A stretch of 64,000 nt of DNA from Dipteris shenzhenensis (GCA_047967505.1 CM106539.1); one strand, 5' to 3'; positions 1-11,395 are shown, counted from the stretch's first letter. Numbers and translations: made by a program. Notes: a model not told the origin generated them from the sequence alone.

Positions 1-1324
1 CTTATCATCATCTGATCTGGGGCTGTCCTTACTGCTGAGTTTTAAATGTGGAGGCAACGGGGTGCTAATAGACTTCCCCCCCTCCATTTTAAACCTCTGC
101 AGTACTTTATCAATGTACTCCTTTTGTGACAGAAACAAAAGTCCCTTGGACCTGTCACGAGTAATCCGCATGCCAAGAATATGATTTGCATCACCCAAGT
201 CTTTCATGTCAAAAGACTTATGCAGTTGTTTCTTCAAAGCACTAATCTCATGCTGAGATTTACTGGCAATAAGCATGTCATCCACATATAGAATGAGTAG
301 CATCAAACTGCCATAAGCAATGATCGGTCTCACACCTATGATACCCTTGGGACTGCATGAAGGCATCAAACTTCTTGTACCATTCTCTTGGCGCCTGCTT
401 GAGTCCATACAAGCTCCTCTTGAGCTTACACACAAGCTGCTCTTTCCCTTTAACAGCATATCCCTCTGGCTGACTCATATAGATCTCATCATGGAGATCT
501 CCGTGAAGAAAGGCTGTCTTCACATCCATCTGACATAAATCCATGTCGTCATGAGCAACAAGAGCTAACACTGCTCTCAAAGTAGTCATCTTGACTACAG
601 GGGAAAAGATCTCATCAAAGTCAATGCCCTTCTCCTGCTTAAATCCCTTGGCAACCAATCTGGCCTTACACCTCGGTAAAGCATTCGAATCCACTTTGAC
701 TTTGTAAACCCACTTGCATGGCAAAACCTTTCTGCCTGCAGGTAGCTGCACCAAGTCCCATGTATCATTTTGAAGTAGGGAGTCCATTTCTGACTGCATG
801 GCTTTCTCCCACTTCTTTTTCTCTGTTCTTCCCATAGCTTCCTTGAAACTGGAAGGCTCACCACAATCTGTCAGCATGATAAAATCAGCCACATTATTGG
901 CTCCTGGAACAAACCTGGCAGGAGGCCGTTGTACACGGGTGCTCCTCCTAACAAAATGTTCCGGATTAGGCTGCTGTCCAGCCTGTTCGTCATGCATGAC
1001 GGGTGGCTGTACCACCATATCTGGCTGTTCTACAGCCCCATCTGCTGGCATATCCAGTGGTGCATCATTGGCAAAATTATATGGCTGATTTTCAGCCTGT
1101 ATACCCTCTTGAACAGGGTTATCTGCAGCAGCCTGCTGCTGCATATAAATGGGCATTCTTTGCTGTCCAACATCATCATAAATAACCCTCCTGTATTCCA
1201 CAGGTTGCACGGGTTCCTTGTGTACACTGTCCTCTTTAAAGATGACATCATTGCTGCGTATAATCTTCCGTTTAACGGGATCCCATAACCTATACCCCAT
1301 TTCACCTTCGTCACCATAACCCAT
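1..1324 (-). pseudogene. copia-1 reverse transcriptase and RNase H start, truncated by the window edge
   Basis: From 1324 down to 278 the frame gives the integrase C-terminal linker and the copia RT. RT motifs include WEKAMQSEMDSLLQNDTWDL, CKWVYKVK, MDVKTAFLHGDL and LKRSLYGLKQAPREWYKKFD. At about 290-300 the frame shifts. The catalytic LILYVDDMLIAS motif lies in the next frame at roughly 255-290, followed by the linker toward RNase H down to position 1. The frame break just before the catalytic aspartates would inactivate RT. Confidence 0.85.
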
Positions 1325-1330
1325 AAAGAT

Positions 1331-2056
1331 TCATCTGATAGACTTTGGCTCCAGTTTGGTGCGCAGTTCTTTGCGTACATGAGCAAAGCACTCGCAGCCA
1401 AATACACGTAAGTGCTTATATGAAGGTGGCTTGCGAGACCACACCTCCTCTGGCACTTTCAACTCCAAAGCCTTCTTTGGCGACCTGTTAATAATGTGAA
1501 CTGCTGTTTGCACGGCTTCTGCCCAAAAGCCATGGGGTAATGCAGCATAAGACAACATACATCGAACCTTCTCCTGAATAGTTCGATTCATCCGCTCACT
1601 TGCACCATTTTGAGATGCATTATGAGGGGCTGTGAGTTCCTGTTTGATGCCCTTAGCTTCGCAAAACTGCACAAAAGCATGTGACACATACTCACCCCCA
1701 TTATCGGATCTGAGGCATTTCAGCCTACGACCTGTCCGATTCTCAACCTGAGCGACAAACTTCTTGAAAGCAACTAAGGCATCACCCTTATGCTTCAAGA
1801 AATAGACCCACACTTTGCGTGTGGCATCATCAATGAAAGTAATAAAATATTTTGCACCCCCTAGTGATAACTGTGGCATCTCACACAAATCAGTGTGCAC
1901 TAGATCAAGCGGTGCTCTATTTTGGGGAGTTCTCCTCTTATGAGGAGTCACAGAATGCTTGCCAAATATGCAATGATCACAAGTAGGCAAATCTGAAAAA
2001 GAAAGAGACGGCAGATAACCCAAACGTGACAGTTCTTGCATTCCTTTAACAGACAT
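1331..2056 (-). pseudogene. copia-1 integrase segment
   Basis: This carries the end of the GAG-pre-integrase zinc finger (CDHCIFGKHSVTPHKR) and the integrase core. The core has an LVHTDLCEMP strand, FIDDATRKVWVYFLK, CLRSDNGGEYVSHAF and the copia signature NGASERMNRT, so the D,D-35-E residues are visible. The core is complete apart from the terminating TGA at 1331-1333. The sequence after that stop stays in the same frame (IFMGYGDEGEMGYRLWDP), so this is a nonsense mutation, probably of a Cys codon, and not a frameshift. Confidence 0.85.
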
Positions 2057-2807
2057 GTGACCGGCTATGCCACAATGAAACCTTTGGCAGCTCGGTTATG
2101 GCAACAACATGATTACCCACACTGGAAACATAAAGAGGGTACAAGGTATCACTCTTAAAACCCTCAGCCACTACAGCCTGGCCATCAGTAATCACCCATT
2201 TGGAATCCCCAAATGTGGTGTGGTAACCACTGTCATCCAATAAGCCAGTGCTAATCAGATTCTTCTTAATTTGCGGCACATGGCGAACACCATCAAGCAT
2301 AAATATGCATCCATCAGGGAATACTATCTGTATACTGCCAATCCTTGCAATCTGACATGCATAGTTGTTCCCAAGATGAACAACTCCATAAGTACCTGTG
2401 TAGGAAGTAAACCACTCCCTATGAGGAGTAACATGAAAAGAAGCACCTGAGTCCAAGAGCCAGGTGTGCATGTCATGGCCATCAATAACCAAAGCATGTG
2501 CTATTACAGCAGAAGAGCATAAAACCTCATGTATGTCACTGTCACTGTCCTCTGCTGCAACATTCACTGCATCCAAGTCATCTACCTTGGCCTTGCCTTT
2601 GCCTTTGCTTCCATTGCCTGCATCCTTTGTTTCAGCCTTCTTGGCTTTCTGATCCCGTATGAACTTGAAGCACTTAGACTTCACATGTCCCTTCTTGCCA
2701 CAATAAAAGCATTCAATATCCTTTTTGCCACGAGACTGACTGCGGGATTTGGACTTACTAGCAGATCTCCCCTTCTGCTGAGTCCTGCCTCTATCCTGTA
2801 CCTGCAA
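2046..2807 (-). pseudogene. copia-1 zinc knuckle and aspartic protease segment
   Basis: A basic serine/arginine-rich stretch leads into a CCHC zinc knuckle (CFYCGKKGHVKSKC, about residues 33-46). An aspartic protease follows, with the catalytic motif LLDSGASFHVTP at about residues 116-127. The C-terminal part enters the GAG-pre-integrase domain (LWHSR), then loses frame through a small deletion near 2050. The next pol block resumes at 2056. In an intact element this is continuous with gag upstream and integrase downstream. Confidence 0.85.
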
Positions 2808-3427
2808 GCCTGTACCTGCAAGGCATTTGAAGACTTGCTGCTCGCATTATTCTTCCTGCTCATCTCCTCCATAAGGAGAGAGCTCTCTACATCAGCATAC
2901 ATAAGAGTGACATTCGAATTTGACAGGGTGGTCTTGAAAGTGTCCCAACTCTCAGGGAGGGTACACAGCAAGAAAGTAGCCTTGAACTCCTCATCAAGGT
3001 TCAATCCCTGTGCAATCAGCTGTGTAAAGATGGCATTGAACTCACTCAAGTGTGAGGTCATAGCTGTACCTTCCTTCATGCGAAGATCAACCAGCTTCTT
3101 CAACCAATAAACCTTACTGGCTGAGCTCTTTTGGGCATACAACTCTTCTAGCCTTTGCCATAGGCCATAAGAGGTCTTTTCAGCCTGAACATTGAACACA
3201 AGAGTGTCAGAGATAGTGAGCATGATAGCTGCCCTTGCGGACAAATCAAGCTCTTCCCAGTCATCAGCTGCCATGTCAGATGGCTTGACACCCTTCACCC
3301 TTATGGGCTTAGAAATCTTCTTTAACAGAAGTACATTCAAGCACTGTTCTGCCCATAATGCATAATTGTGTGCTCCTTCCAGTTTCTTTATGTTCAGAAT
3401 TGAAGATTCACTTCCCCCTGATGCCAT
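2681..3427 (-). pseudogene. copia-1 gag (UBN2/gag-polypeptide type), frameshifted
   Basis: The protein opens MASGGSESSILNIKKLEG and has the NYALWAEQ signature of copia gag near residue 25. It then gives the usual W-x-x-L-x-x-x-Y and L-P-E-S-W blocks of the gag helical domain. Gag would form the cytoplasmic particle that packages element RNA. The frame is open to about residue 205, where a perfect 14-bp tandem duplication (2795-2808 and 2809-2822) shifts it. The zinc knuckle then continues in the next frame (2046-2807). The ATG at 3427 is the natural start, with about 950 bp of leader between it and the primer-binding site. Confidence 0.85.
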
Positions 3428-4372
3428 ATCAGATAAGGAAAGTATCTGACTCCCTGGAAGTAAAAAAAATACTGAATAAAAATTCTGATTTCTCAGAAAA
3501 AACCTGCTCTATCAAGAGCCAGGAGCACTCGCAATAGTGCTGTTTTTTACTGTCAGGAAAATCTGCAGCAAAACAGTAAATGTCCCTGCAAATACTGTAC
3601 CTTCTGACACACTGTACCGTGCTCAAATAGGCATAAACAGTAATTTCAGTATGCTGCAGCTGCTCAACAAGTGCTTTAACAGTGCATAATCAGCTGACAA
3701 AGCACAAACACTGCTGTAAACACTGCTGTACTGGCTGTACTGATCACTTTTGCCACCTCAGATGAGGTATTGCACTGAGTTAATATGCATAAACCACTTG
3801 GCATACACCCCAAAAAAAAAAATGACACTTCAGCCTGTCACAAAACCTGCAACAGAAAATGGGATAAATCCCAAGCAATCACCCTTCTGCCAAGGGGATA
3901 AAATGCATCTGAAGATCTCTGTCGGTAACCCAAGTGCTATCAAACAAAATTTGGGCGAAAGCCCCTTGATCTAACACCTGAACCAAGTGAAGAACACCTC
4001 AACACTGAGGTAGCATGCAATGTGAAAATCTCTCTGACAAAATCAACCAACAGTGTAATGCAAATACTGCCCTGTGTAGAAAAGGCATACACAGATCCCA
4101 ACGTACAAACACTCAATGAGGAACCTTTTGAGCACTGTCAACGATGGATAGTTAGGGACTGAGTAAACTCGATGCGCCCTGGCCAAGCGTGGCTCAACTG
4201 AGGTTCTCTGAGTGTTGCACAAGAAATGTGACCTGCAAGAAAATGTCACCTCCACACTGCGGAAAATGAGGCAAATGTGTGCTCTCTGGCACCACACTAC
4301 CTCAAGGCATACAAAGCATCAACTGCCAGGCAAAAGCAGGGGGGTGGGTAGGCTAGGGTAGAGGGAGAGGAG
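3428..4372 (-). other. copia-1 untranslated leader
   Basis: About 950 bp lie between the primer-binding site and the gag ATG. I see no conserved coding potential; the small open frames are short and unrelated to known families. A leader of this length is long for copia and may contain packaging signals, but nothing specific can be read. Confidence 0.6.
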
Positions 4373-4384
4373 GCTCTGATACCA
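4373..4384 (-). promoter_or_regulatory. copia-1 primer-binding site (initiator Met-tRNA type)
   Basis: The minus strand reads TGGTATCAGAGC, the 12-nt complement of the 3' end of plant initiator methionine tRNA used by most plant LTR retrotransposons. It fixes the 3' edge of the 5' LTR at about 4386. Confidence 0.9.
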
Positions 4385-4385
4385 G

Positions 4386-4529
4386 TTGAGAGGGAAGGAA
4401 ACAGGAAGAAGAGCAAAGGAGGAGAGAGTGAGTGAGAGAGAGAAGACTCAAGTGTGCGGGTGTGAAGTGATGAGCCACACCACAAACTCATTAGTTTTAT
4501 TAGGATTAGGTTTTACCCTATGACAGTCA
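4386..4529 (-). repeat. copia-1 5' LTR (outer limit uncertain)
   Basis: Upstream of the primer-binding site on the minus strand is a CT-rich stretch ending in CTCTCA, which gives the expected CA terminus. The outer TG is ambiguous. TGACTGTCATAGGG, ending at plus position 4529, would make an LTR of only about 144 bp, and a TG farther out near 4560 is possible. The partner LTR is outside the window, so length and target duplication cannot be tested. Confidence 0.45.
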
Positions 4530-4553
4530 TAGATGTCTTATCTTTAATAAAGG

Positions 4554-5308
4554 GGTGGCAATGTGCCTTTACCCCAACAGGTTGGAGCCAACCAACCGGG
4601 GCAGGTATGGGCACATACAAGGGCTGGGCCCCTGCATACAAGGACGGCTGCAAATGCACAGTGCCCTGCCCTTAAATAGGGCTGGGCTGGCTCGTCGGCC
4701 AGCACACAGCCCCAAAGGGGGTTCTCACCGCCCCATAAATAGGGCTGTGTGGGGTCGGTTGGGGGGGGGTTCTCACCACCATCACCTATAAAAGTACCCC
4801 CTTGGGGCCTTATATCAATATCTATGGAGCAGCCACTTGAGGCTGCAGTTTGGAGCAGCAGTTCAGCACCCTTTGGGCTCACTTCCAAGAGGACAAAGAA
4901 GGTTGCGGAGCTACAGACATAGCTCACTGGAAGCTTCCCACCTACACCTAGGCAGCAAGGTGGAGAGATTAGACACGGAGACTAAGGTCTACATACGCTC
5001 GAGGTGGAGCATGTAGACTGATGGATCTAGGAGTGTATCGTAGGTAGTAGGACAGCCTCTTTTGGTGAGTACAAAGGACCATGGTTTGGTGCGACTTTGG
5101 GCCTCTGTTGTATTGTGTCCATTGGACGGAAATATTTTGTTGGTCCTATATCTTTTCTGAGCATTGTCTATTTACTATTCTGCACATCTATGTGAAGCAC
5201 GTTAAGTAAAGAAGTTTGTGATTCCACCCACACCAAACACTGTGTGAGCTTCTAGGCTATTCTATCAGTCTTCCGCTATGTGTACCCTCTGTAGGTTGAT
5301 TTCTAACA
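4554..5308 (+). repeat. copia family D LTR, 5' part missing
   Basis: This matches the last two thirds of the LTR at 7722-8825. Shared blocks include the GGGCTGGGCTGGCT region, the TATA box in CCTATAAAAG, the TTTGTGATTCCA block and the terminus ATTTCTAACA. It ends at 5308, directly before a primer-binding site. The first 350 bp or so of the family LTR is absent here, probably because copia-1 or a deletion removed it. Confidence 0.75.
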
Positions 5309-5320
5309 TGGTATCAGAGC
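5309..5320 (+). promoter_or_regulatory. family D primer-binding site
   Basis: TGGTATCAGAGC follows the LTR terminus TTCTAACA with no spacer. This confirms plus orientation of the element that continues to the right. The equivalent site of the copy at 8826 is mutated. Confidence 0.9.
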
Positions 5321-6239
5321 CCAGATAGGAGGCTCACAAGTGTGGAGGGCAGGGACCTTGCTGACGGATGACCTTGATTGAAGACTCTAGGGAATCGACT
5401 TCCACGACTAGAGGATTAGTGGAAGCCATATATATTTTTTCCATGGAGGATTAAGCAATAGCACTTTGCTTCTTACTAGTTGAAGCAATATCCTGAAGTA
5501 GACCTTCTGTCATTTGAGCATCGTGGCTAATCACTATTAGCAAACCCTGACAGTGTTAGATCATTGCTTCTTTTTGACTCAAACTATGAGTCAAGTTTTT
5601 TTTGACATACCTGAGTAATGGCTTTCTTTGGGATCAGTCATATACTGGTATATTGCACTGATTGGATAGGCTATGTCTATAACGAAGAGGGTTAGGTAGT
5701 AGTCTCTTTAGTAGCTTTGTACTTTAAACTGTGTGCAATTTGATACAAAATATTTTTTGGAGCTCATTTTAGACATCCTATAATCAAAAAAACTATTCCT
5801 TTTTCTACAGCCAGGGCTTCTGGCTCCAAGCTGAATTTTAAGAATTGTCTAACTCTACCTGTCCTTGTGCAGACCCTCACAAGCATCTGTGGTAAGTCCA
5901 GCCCCTGACTTAACCTTCTCTCTCACTCTCTCTGAGGCAGTCTTGTTGCATTGCTATCAAAGCAAAAAATTATGGGAAATTGCAGGAAGTTTTCATCATT
6001 TTCACGGGAAATTGGAGCATATGGTCTTGAGTGTATGGCACACCTCTGAGCCAAATTCTGTCGTGGGAAGTTGCTCCAATCAGTGGATGCCACATGTCCA
6101 CTAGCAGATAGGCCCAATTTTTGAAGTTGTGAGAATTGAGTATTTTCTACATCAATCTGATTGCCTTGCTATTTGGAGTATAAGCGCCAAGGTTTCGTGG
6201 TGGAAATTTTGGTTTGAAGCTGCATTTTGGCCCTGATTG

Positions 6240-6760
6240 CTGACATGCACAGAAGTGACAAATTGTTGCCTTAGGTGGGAGTAATTCTCCAAATTGATGT
6301 CTAGTCGAAGATTCTGCATCGCAATGTCTTCCTGATTCAAAGCCCTAAGAAATCGTCGTGAAATTCTTGGTTTGGATCTGCATTTGGGCGTGGATTTCTG
6401 GTGCAGGCAGGACCCTTGATCAGCTGCGATTTCTTGGAGCAATGGATCGGTGGAATCGAAATCACATCTACAAGGACAGAACCAAATAATTTGGCAATCG
6501 GATCTGGTTTGCCCTGTTAGGTGGCCCTGGAAGCTGATGCAGGCAGGATTCTGAGATTGCTACGATCTAATGAAGTGATGCTCCAAATTTGGTTTTGATT
6601 GGGTAATCTGAATCGCAATATCATCTACAACAGCTGTACCAAGTATCTTTGTATTTGCAATTATTTGGATATGATTTTAGGTCAGAATCCCTTTCAGCTC
6701 GGCGCAATTGTTGACGCAGGCAGAATGCTAGAATGTCGTGAATTCTTGAAATAAGGCTCC
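6240..6760 (+). repeat. degenerate tandem repeat, units of about 140-175 bp
   Basis: Related blocks recur near 6243, 6400, 6538 and 6714. Each has a GCAGGCAG-like core followed by a TGCTCCAAAT-like segment and a block resembling AATCGCAATATCATCTAC. Divergence is high, so unit borders are approximate. Confidence 0.45.
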
Positions 6761-7071
6761 AAATTCCAATTTAATGGGATATGTTGAAGCGTAATCTCCT
6801 CTCTAGGGGTTGTGTGAAGGATGATTTCCATTTGGATTTGAATTGCCCCAATTTTGGAGCACATACTCTTCTTGTCAGGCGCAATCGTCAGATGATACGT
6901 TTTACACCCGTAAACAACCAATAAGGGTTGGAGCTAGCAATTCACCTCGTAGCTGTAGGCTCAGTATGTTGAGCAATCCCCAAGCTTGAGGTCTAGACTA
7001 TCAGCCAGCCTCGAAGTCTAGACATGCGTCTCATACCACATGCCCTTTCCTATACCTGCTGCTCCTAGGCT

Positions 7072-7181
7072 AGCAGGTCCACACTCCTTGGGTGATAATG
7101 AACCCCTGCCCTATACTCATAGGAGCAGCAGGTCCACACTCCTTGGGTGATAATAAGCCTCTGTCCTGTACTTATAGACAG
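7072..7181 (+). repeat. 55-bp tandem duplication
   Basis: AGCAGGTCCACACTCCTTGG starts at 7072 and again at 7127. The following bases are also repeated with few changes, giving two adjacent copies of a 55-bp unit. Confidence 0.8.
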
Positions 7182-7459
7182 AAACTTTAGCTGTGAGCCT
7201 ATACTTCAGCATGCATGCCCTAAAGTACTTTACTTTGTGGCCACATTTTGCCAAGTTTCGCTCAGCCATGTTACGCCTTTAGCAGGCTAGCTCTATCCAG
7301 AAGATCCAGACCTCACGCATGCTAGCTCTGGTCACAACTCTAGGGTTATTCCTAATGTCGAGTTAGAACATGCTCTAATCTTAGATCTTGTCCAAGGTCC
7401 TAGGTTATTCTGGCCTTGGTTTTGGTTAAGCCTAGTCCAATCATGGACATAACACTTCT

Positions 7460-7720
7460 AATCAATGCACATGTGGTATGAACCATCTGTCTTTTTCACT
7501 AGGAGCACTGGGTAGACAAAGGGAGAAGTGCTATGAGAAATGAAATTCTCCTCAAACAACTCCCAATATCTATCTTGCCACTTTCCCCGCTTCCACTTTA
7601 GAGAGATCGCATAGAGCCTTGTTTATGGGCTTACTGCTAGGCGCATACCTCTTTGGAGGTAACTGGCATGACATATCACCAAATATCTGAGAGCAGCTGC
7701 TGCATTTCCATATCCTTCAC
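7460..7720 (-). pseudogene. Ty3/gypsy reverse transcriptase N-terminal remnant
   Basis: On the minus strand one frame reads FEENFISHSTSPFVYPVLLV followed by KKTDGSYHMCID. This is the gypsy RT entry motif (P-V-L-L-V-K-K-x-D-G-S-x-R-M-C-x-D). Frame changes occur on both sides. The family D LTR at 7722 begins right after it, so that element probably inserted into this older gypsy copy. Confidence 0.6.
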
Positions 7721-7721
7721 C

Positions 7722-8825
7722 ATTGCAAAGGTCACCTCCCCATCTGCAAGCCCCCAAATGAGGAGAGCATGGGGTAGGGAGACCTAGGGCATATGCCCAG
7801 AAAAGAGAGAGAGGGGGGGGGCTGCCACATGGGCAGCATCTCACAGCAAACAAAGGCGAGATAGTCCCAGATCAGAGGTGCAATTTGGTGAGGTGTGTGG
7901 GCAGGATTGAGGCCTGCAACAGAATTAGCATATCAAATGGAGGCCTGCAACAGGGTGCCACGTGGCAGGGTGCTGGAGCAGTAAAGGTGCCTGCCTCTAG
8001 ACAGGTTTGTGGGCAGATACAGGGCCTGCAATAGGCCTGGCAGAAGGGCTGATCCCAGGAGGCCAGGTGGAGCAGCAAAGGGGGGCTGCAAGTGGACAAG
8101 TGCCCTGCCCTTATATAGGGCTGGGATGGCTGGTCGGCTGGCCAACCAGGTTGGCTAGCACATAGCCCTGGATTGGGTTGCCCACAGCACCATAAAGAGC
8201 CAGTGGGGTCAGTTGAAGGGCCAGCAGTTGGCCATAAGGGGCCCTGCTGATCAGTCAGTTTGGGGCCACTGGGGGCCTATAAAAGGAGCCCCTTGGGGCA
8301 TTCTACACATCCAGCAGATCAGCAGATCAGGGAGTAGAAGGAGCAGCAAAAGCCTCACCTTGGGGCTACATCCAAGAGGTCAAAGCAGGGCCAGAGTTGC
8401 TGCAGACTAAGCTCACTTGGGGCTGAAGCCTAGGCTGTCTACTAGGGCAGGTGCTGAGATCTTTGGACGGAGAGTCTACATACGCTTGAGGTGGAGCACA
8501 CCGGGCTCGGAGATATAGAGGTATCCAGCAGATAGTGGAAAAACCTTTTGGTAAGAACTGAGGACCACATCTGGTGGGACTCTGGATCTAGCTTTTGTTT
8601 TGTGTCCATAGCTTTGGACGGAAATATATTCTTTTGGTGGATTCTATATCTAGCTTGGATCGCTGTCTATTTGCTAGTTTGCACAACACATCTATGTGAA
8701 GCACATTAAGTAAAGAAGTTTGTGATTCCATCCACCCGCCCATCCACCCCCACACACAGTGTGAGATCCTGGGCTATGCTACCAGTCATCCACTATGTGT
8801 ACCCTTTGTTGGTCGATTTCTAACA
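7722..8825 (+). repeat. family D 5' LTR (about 1.1 kb)
   Basis: Starts near ATTGCAAAGGTC, aligned with TGTTGGAAAGGTC of the 3' LTR, so the terminal TG is mutated. Ends in TTTCTAACA. A TATA box lies at about 8279-8285 (CTATAAAAGG). The following primer-binding site is decayed. Confidence 0.75.
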
Positions 8826-8989
8826 AGTGATTCGAGGTTCTAGTGAATCGACTTCCACGATTGGAGGATTGTGCTCGTGAGAACGAGGGCGACTCAGGTT
8901 CTCAGCCAGGTATCTACAAAGTTCTTGTCTAAAGACGGTGGCGTTTTTTCGATTTTGCTGTGTGGTATAGCAGCAGAGATGTCGATTTC

Positions 8990-9800
8990 GGAAGCAAAAG
9001 CCTCTTCAGCCACTGCTCTTCCTTCCCCTCCAGTTGAGTTCCTTCTTTCACCATCCCTAACTTTGGAGAGTCTGAGAAACTGGATGGGACCAACTATCCT
9101 ATCTAGAAGGTGAAGATTTGGAGTCATTTAGTGGCTCGAAAACTGTGGAAACTGACAACGGCAACGGAGGCAAAGCCAGAGGATATGTTGGGTAGACAGG
9201 GCAGGATACTTATACTTGTAGATGGGGATGAACTCGAAGTGTGGGAGGATAGAGATGCCCATGCCGTGGCGTTGATCATAGGGATGACGGCAGACTCGGT
9301 GATTCCTCATATCTAGATGGTTGATAGGTCAGTAGAGGCGTGGACCATTTTGAAGGATCTGTATGAGACAGATAACACATCTCGGATCTTGACTCTTTAG
9401 CAGTCAGAAGGTAGACTCAAGCAAGTTGGCCTTGATGGTACTTGGTTCTGCTACCACGTAGTTTCAAGAGCTTCGTTACGACTGTGACAGCAAGACAGAG
9501 GACCAAACCTTTGACTTTGAGGAATTGGGTCCATTACTGCTACGGGAAGAAGCTAGGGAAAAGCTCTATAGCTATCACAACGACGATAAGGCGTTGCTGG
9601 AAAAGGACAAGAGTCGGCAAAGGACAGGGCAAGCCTAGCGGTGGCAAGCCCAAGAAGGATGATTCTAGAGATGAAAGGACACTTCCAAGAAGAGGAAGCA
9701 GCAGAAGAAGTGCTTTCTACTGTGACAAGCCAGGCCATTTTGCGAAGGATTACAGAAAGAAGAAGGTGGATCAAAATAACAAGGAGGAGTCCAACTTAGA
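8990..9800 (+). pseudogene. family D gag remnant with a decayed zinc knuckle
   Basis: Several frames together reproduce a copia gag: FGESEKLDGTNYPIWKVK-like sequence around 9060-9120, a helical domain to about 9400, and a basic KPSGGKPKKDDSRDE stretch. The knuckle reads FYCDKPGHFAKDY, in which two of the four metal ligands are lost. Multiple stops and frameshifts make it non-functional. Confidence 0.7.
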
Positions 9801-10827
9801 TTCAAATCGTGAGACAAAAGCAACGACTAATGTGATAGTCAAAGAACTGTTCTTGGTTCATCTCCATGTGTTACTAAGGTCAGATATGCAGCCTAGAAGT
9901 CACAGTGAAGATGTCTGACATTGAGATGTGGACCAACGGGGAGTCAGAGACCTTTGTGAAGGTGAAGGACAGCAAGGAGTGCTTGGACTCTTCCAGGTGC
10001 ATGGCTGTTGATACTAACATGAGGGTAAATTCCATGGAGTGCCCTAGGGTTTCAAGTTCAGATGGATGCTGTAATTCAAATGGGGGCATTATAGGATTAC
10101 ATAAGTCATTGGTATGTGCCTCCATGAGGTACATGGTTTGCTTTCAGAGCAAGCACACATGCAGTATGACCTTCTGGTATGTACCTGATGTCATTAATTT
10201 GTGCCTTTATAGCATGCTGTGGAGAGAATTTGCTCTTGATATGTCTTAGGTAATGCGAGATTGAAAGGAAAGGGCTTTCTTCGAACGCAGAAGGAGAAGT
10301 GTGGGTGCTTCTTCAAATCTCGGGCGTAGAGTGCTAGAAGGTGATTATGGACAAGGTGTACAGAAGCCAGAAGAGTACTTCCTTGATAACTCAGTTAGGT
10401 TTCATGGTCCATGTGGAGATATTCTTGGGATTTCATTTCCCGAGATGGTTCTTTTGTTGCGGACCTTGCCAAAGGATGGGTTGAAATAGACCCTGAGAGC
10501 ATGGTGCCTGGAAGACTCCACGTTGTTCACTCATTATGAGGGGGACAATTGGAAGATGGTGGCATTAGGATTTCTAGAGTTTGAAGGCGGGAACGTGACT
10601 ACTGAGCGTGGTGGTGCCATTTGGTGCTACCTTGGATGGACTTGTGTACTAGGATGGTTTGCTTGTGTAGGACAGGACCTGGAGGAACAGTAGCCACTAG
10701 TTGAAACTTGAAAAGCCAGGAACCTGGAATCGACACTGGATTGTTCTAGAGGGTTTCATCATGGGAGATGCTGGGGCAACTTCATCGACGAGTTGGCATT
10801 GGGCCGAGATGTGTCGGTGAGAGGGGG
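9801..10827 (+). pseudogene. family D protease/pre-integrase trace and 3' interior
   Basis: A short stretch reads like the post-protease segment of copia pol (WYVPDVINLCLYS, about 10173-10212). Nothing recognisable as integrase core or RT follows. A segment near 10788-10810 matches the pol C-terminus of family A (GGCATTGGGCCGA). I infer a large internal deletion that removed most of pol. Confidence 0.45.
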
Positions 10828-11294
10828 TGTTGGAAAGGTCGCCTCCCCATCTGTAAGCGCTCAAATGAGGAGAGCATGGGGGAGGGAGACCTAGGGCATA
10901 TGCCCAGAAAAGAGAGAGGGGGGGGCTGCCACATGGGCAGCAAACCAAGGCAAGATAGTCCTAGATCAGAGGCACAATTTGGTGAGGTGTGTGGGCAGGA
11001 TTGAGGCCTGCAACAGAACCAGCAGATGGTGTATCAGATGGAGCAGACTTGAGGCTACAACAGGGCTGCCACATGGCGGGGTGCTGCAGTGGGAAAGGTG
11101 CCTGCCTCTAGACAGGTTTGTGGGCAGATACAGGACCTGCAATAGGTCTGGCAGGAGGGCTGATCCCAGGAGGTGGAGCAGCAAAGGGGGGCTACAAGTG
11201 GGTAGTGTCCTGTCCTTATATAAGGCTGGGCTGGCTGTTGGCTGGCCAACCAGGTCGGCCAGCACACAGCCCTAGATTGGGTTGCCCACAGCTC
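10828..11294 (+). repeat. family D 3' LTR, truncated
   Basis: Begins TGTTGGAAAGGTCGCC after the polypurine tract and follows the 5' LTR closely (shared GAGGAGAGCATGGG and GACCTAGGGCATATG blocks). The match ends after GTTGCCCACAGC at about 11294, so roughly 60% of the LTR is missing. Confidence 0.8.
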
Positions 11295-11395
11295 CTCTAG
11301 TGCTCAAAGTATGCGATCTACGATACACCCAGGTATAGGCCTAGTTAACCCGCGCTTGAGTGCAGTTTCACTTATAGTTGATAGAAACAAGTGTT

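Larger units (their letters stand above)
1..4530 (-). mobile_element. Ty1/copia retrotransposon (copia-1), 3' part outside the window
   Basis: Read on the minus strand, this stretch holds primer-binding site, long leader, gag, zinc knuckle, aspartic protease, integrase, reverse transcriptase (RT) and the start of RNase H, in the copia order PR-INT-RT-RH. The 3' end and 3' LTR lie beyond position 1. Only a few lesions are visible: a 14-bp tandem duplication in gag, a small deletion in the GAG-pre-integrase segment, one TGA in pol, and a frameshift just before the YVDD motif. It is therefore a fairly young but dead copy. Its 5' end abuts an LTR of another copia family, so it may have inserted into that LTR; the left junction is not in the window. 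Confidence 0.9.
5321..7459 (+). other. interior of family D copy 1; no recognisable coding sequence
   Basis: The first 150 bp after the primer-binding site resemble the leader of the second copy (shared GAATCGACTTCCACGA). After that no gag or pol motif is readable. From about 5900 to 6900 the sequence contains degenerate repeat units listed separately. A 55-bp tandem duplication occurs at 7072-7181. The remainder shows nothing I can name. Confidence 0.5.
7722..11294 (+). mobile_element. copia family D element, internally deleted, 3' LTR truncated
   Basis: Two direct LTR copies (7722-8825 and 10828-11294) enclose about 2.0 kb. The interior has a decayed gag and zinc knuckle and a short protease/integrase-like trace, but no integrase core, RT or RNase H. 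A polypurine tract (GTGAGAGGGGG, 10817-10827) precedes the 3' LTR start TGTTGGAAAG. The 3' LTR stops after a GGTTGCCCACAGC block that lies in the middle of the 5' LTR, so no target duplication can be checked. The interior end (GGCATTGGGCCGAG) resembles the family A pol terminus. Confidence 0.8.

Noticed and set aside
2681-2822. Possible programmed frameshift between gag and pol of copia-1
   Set aside because: The break is exactly at a perfect 14-bp tandem duplication and there is no slippery-site context, so it is a mutation.
4373-4384. tRNA gene signals at the TGGTATCAGAGC sites
   Set aside because: Only the 12-nt primer complement is present at 4373, 5309, 19988, 42319 and the related sites. 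No cloverleaf or A/B boxes flank them.
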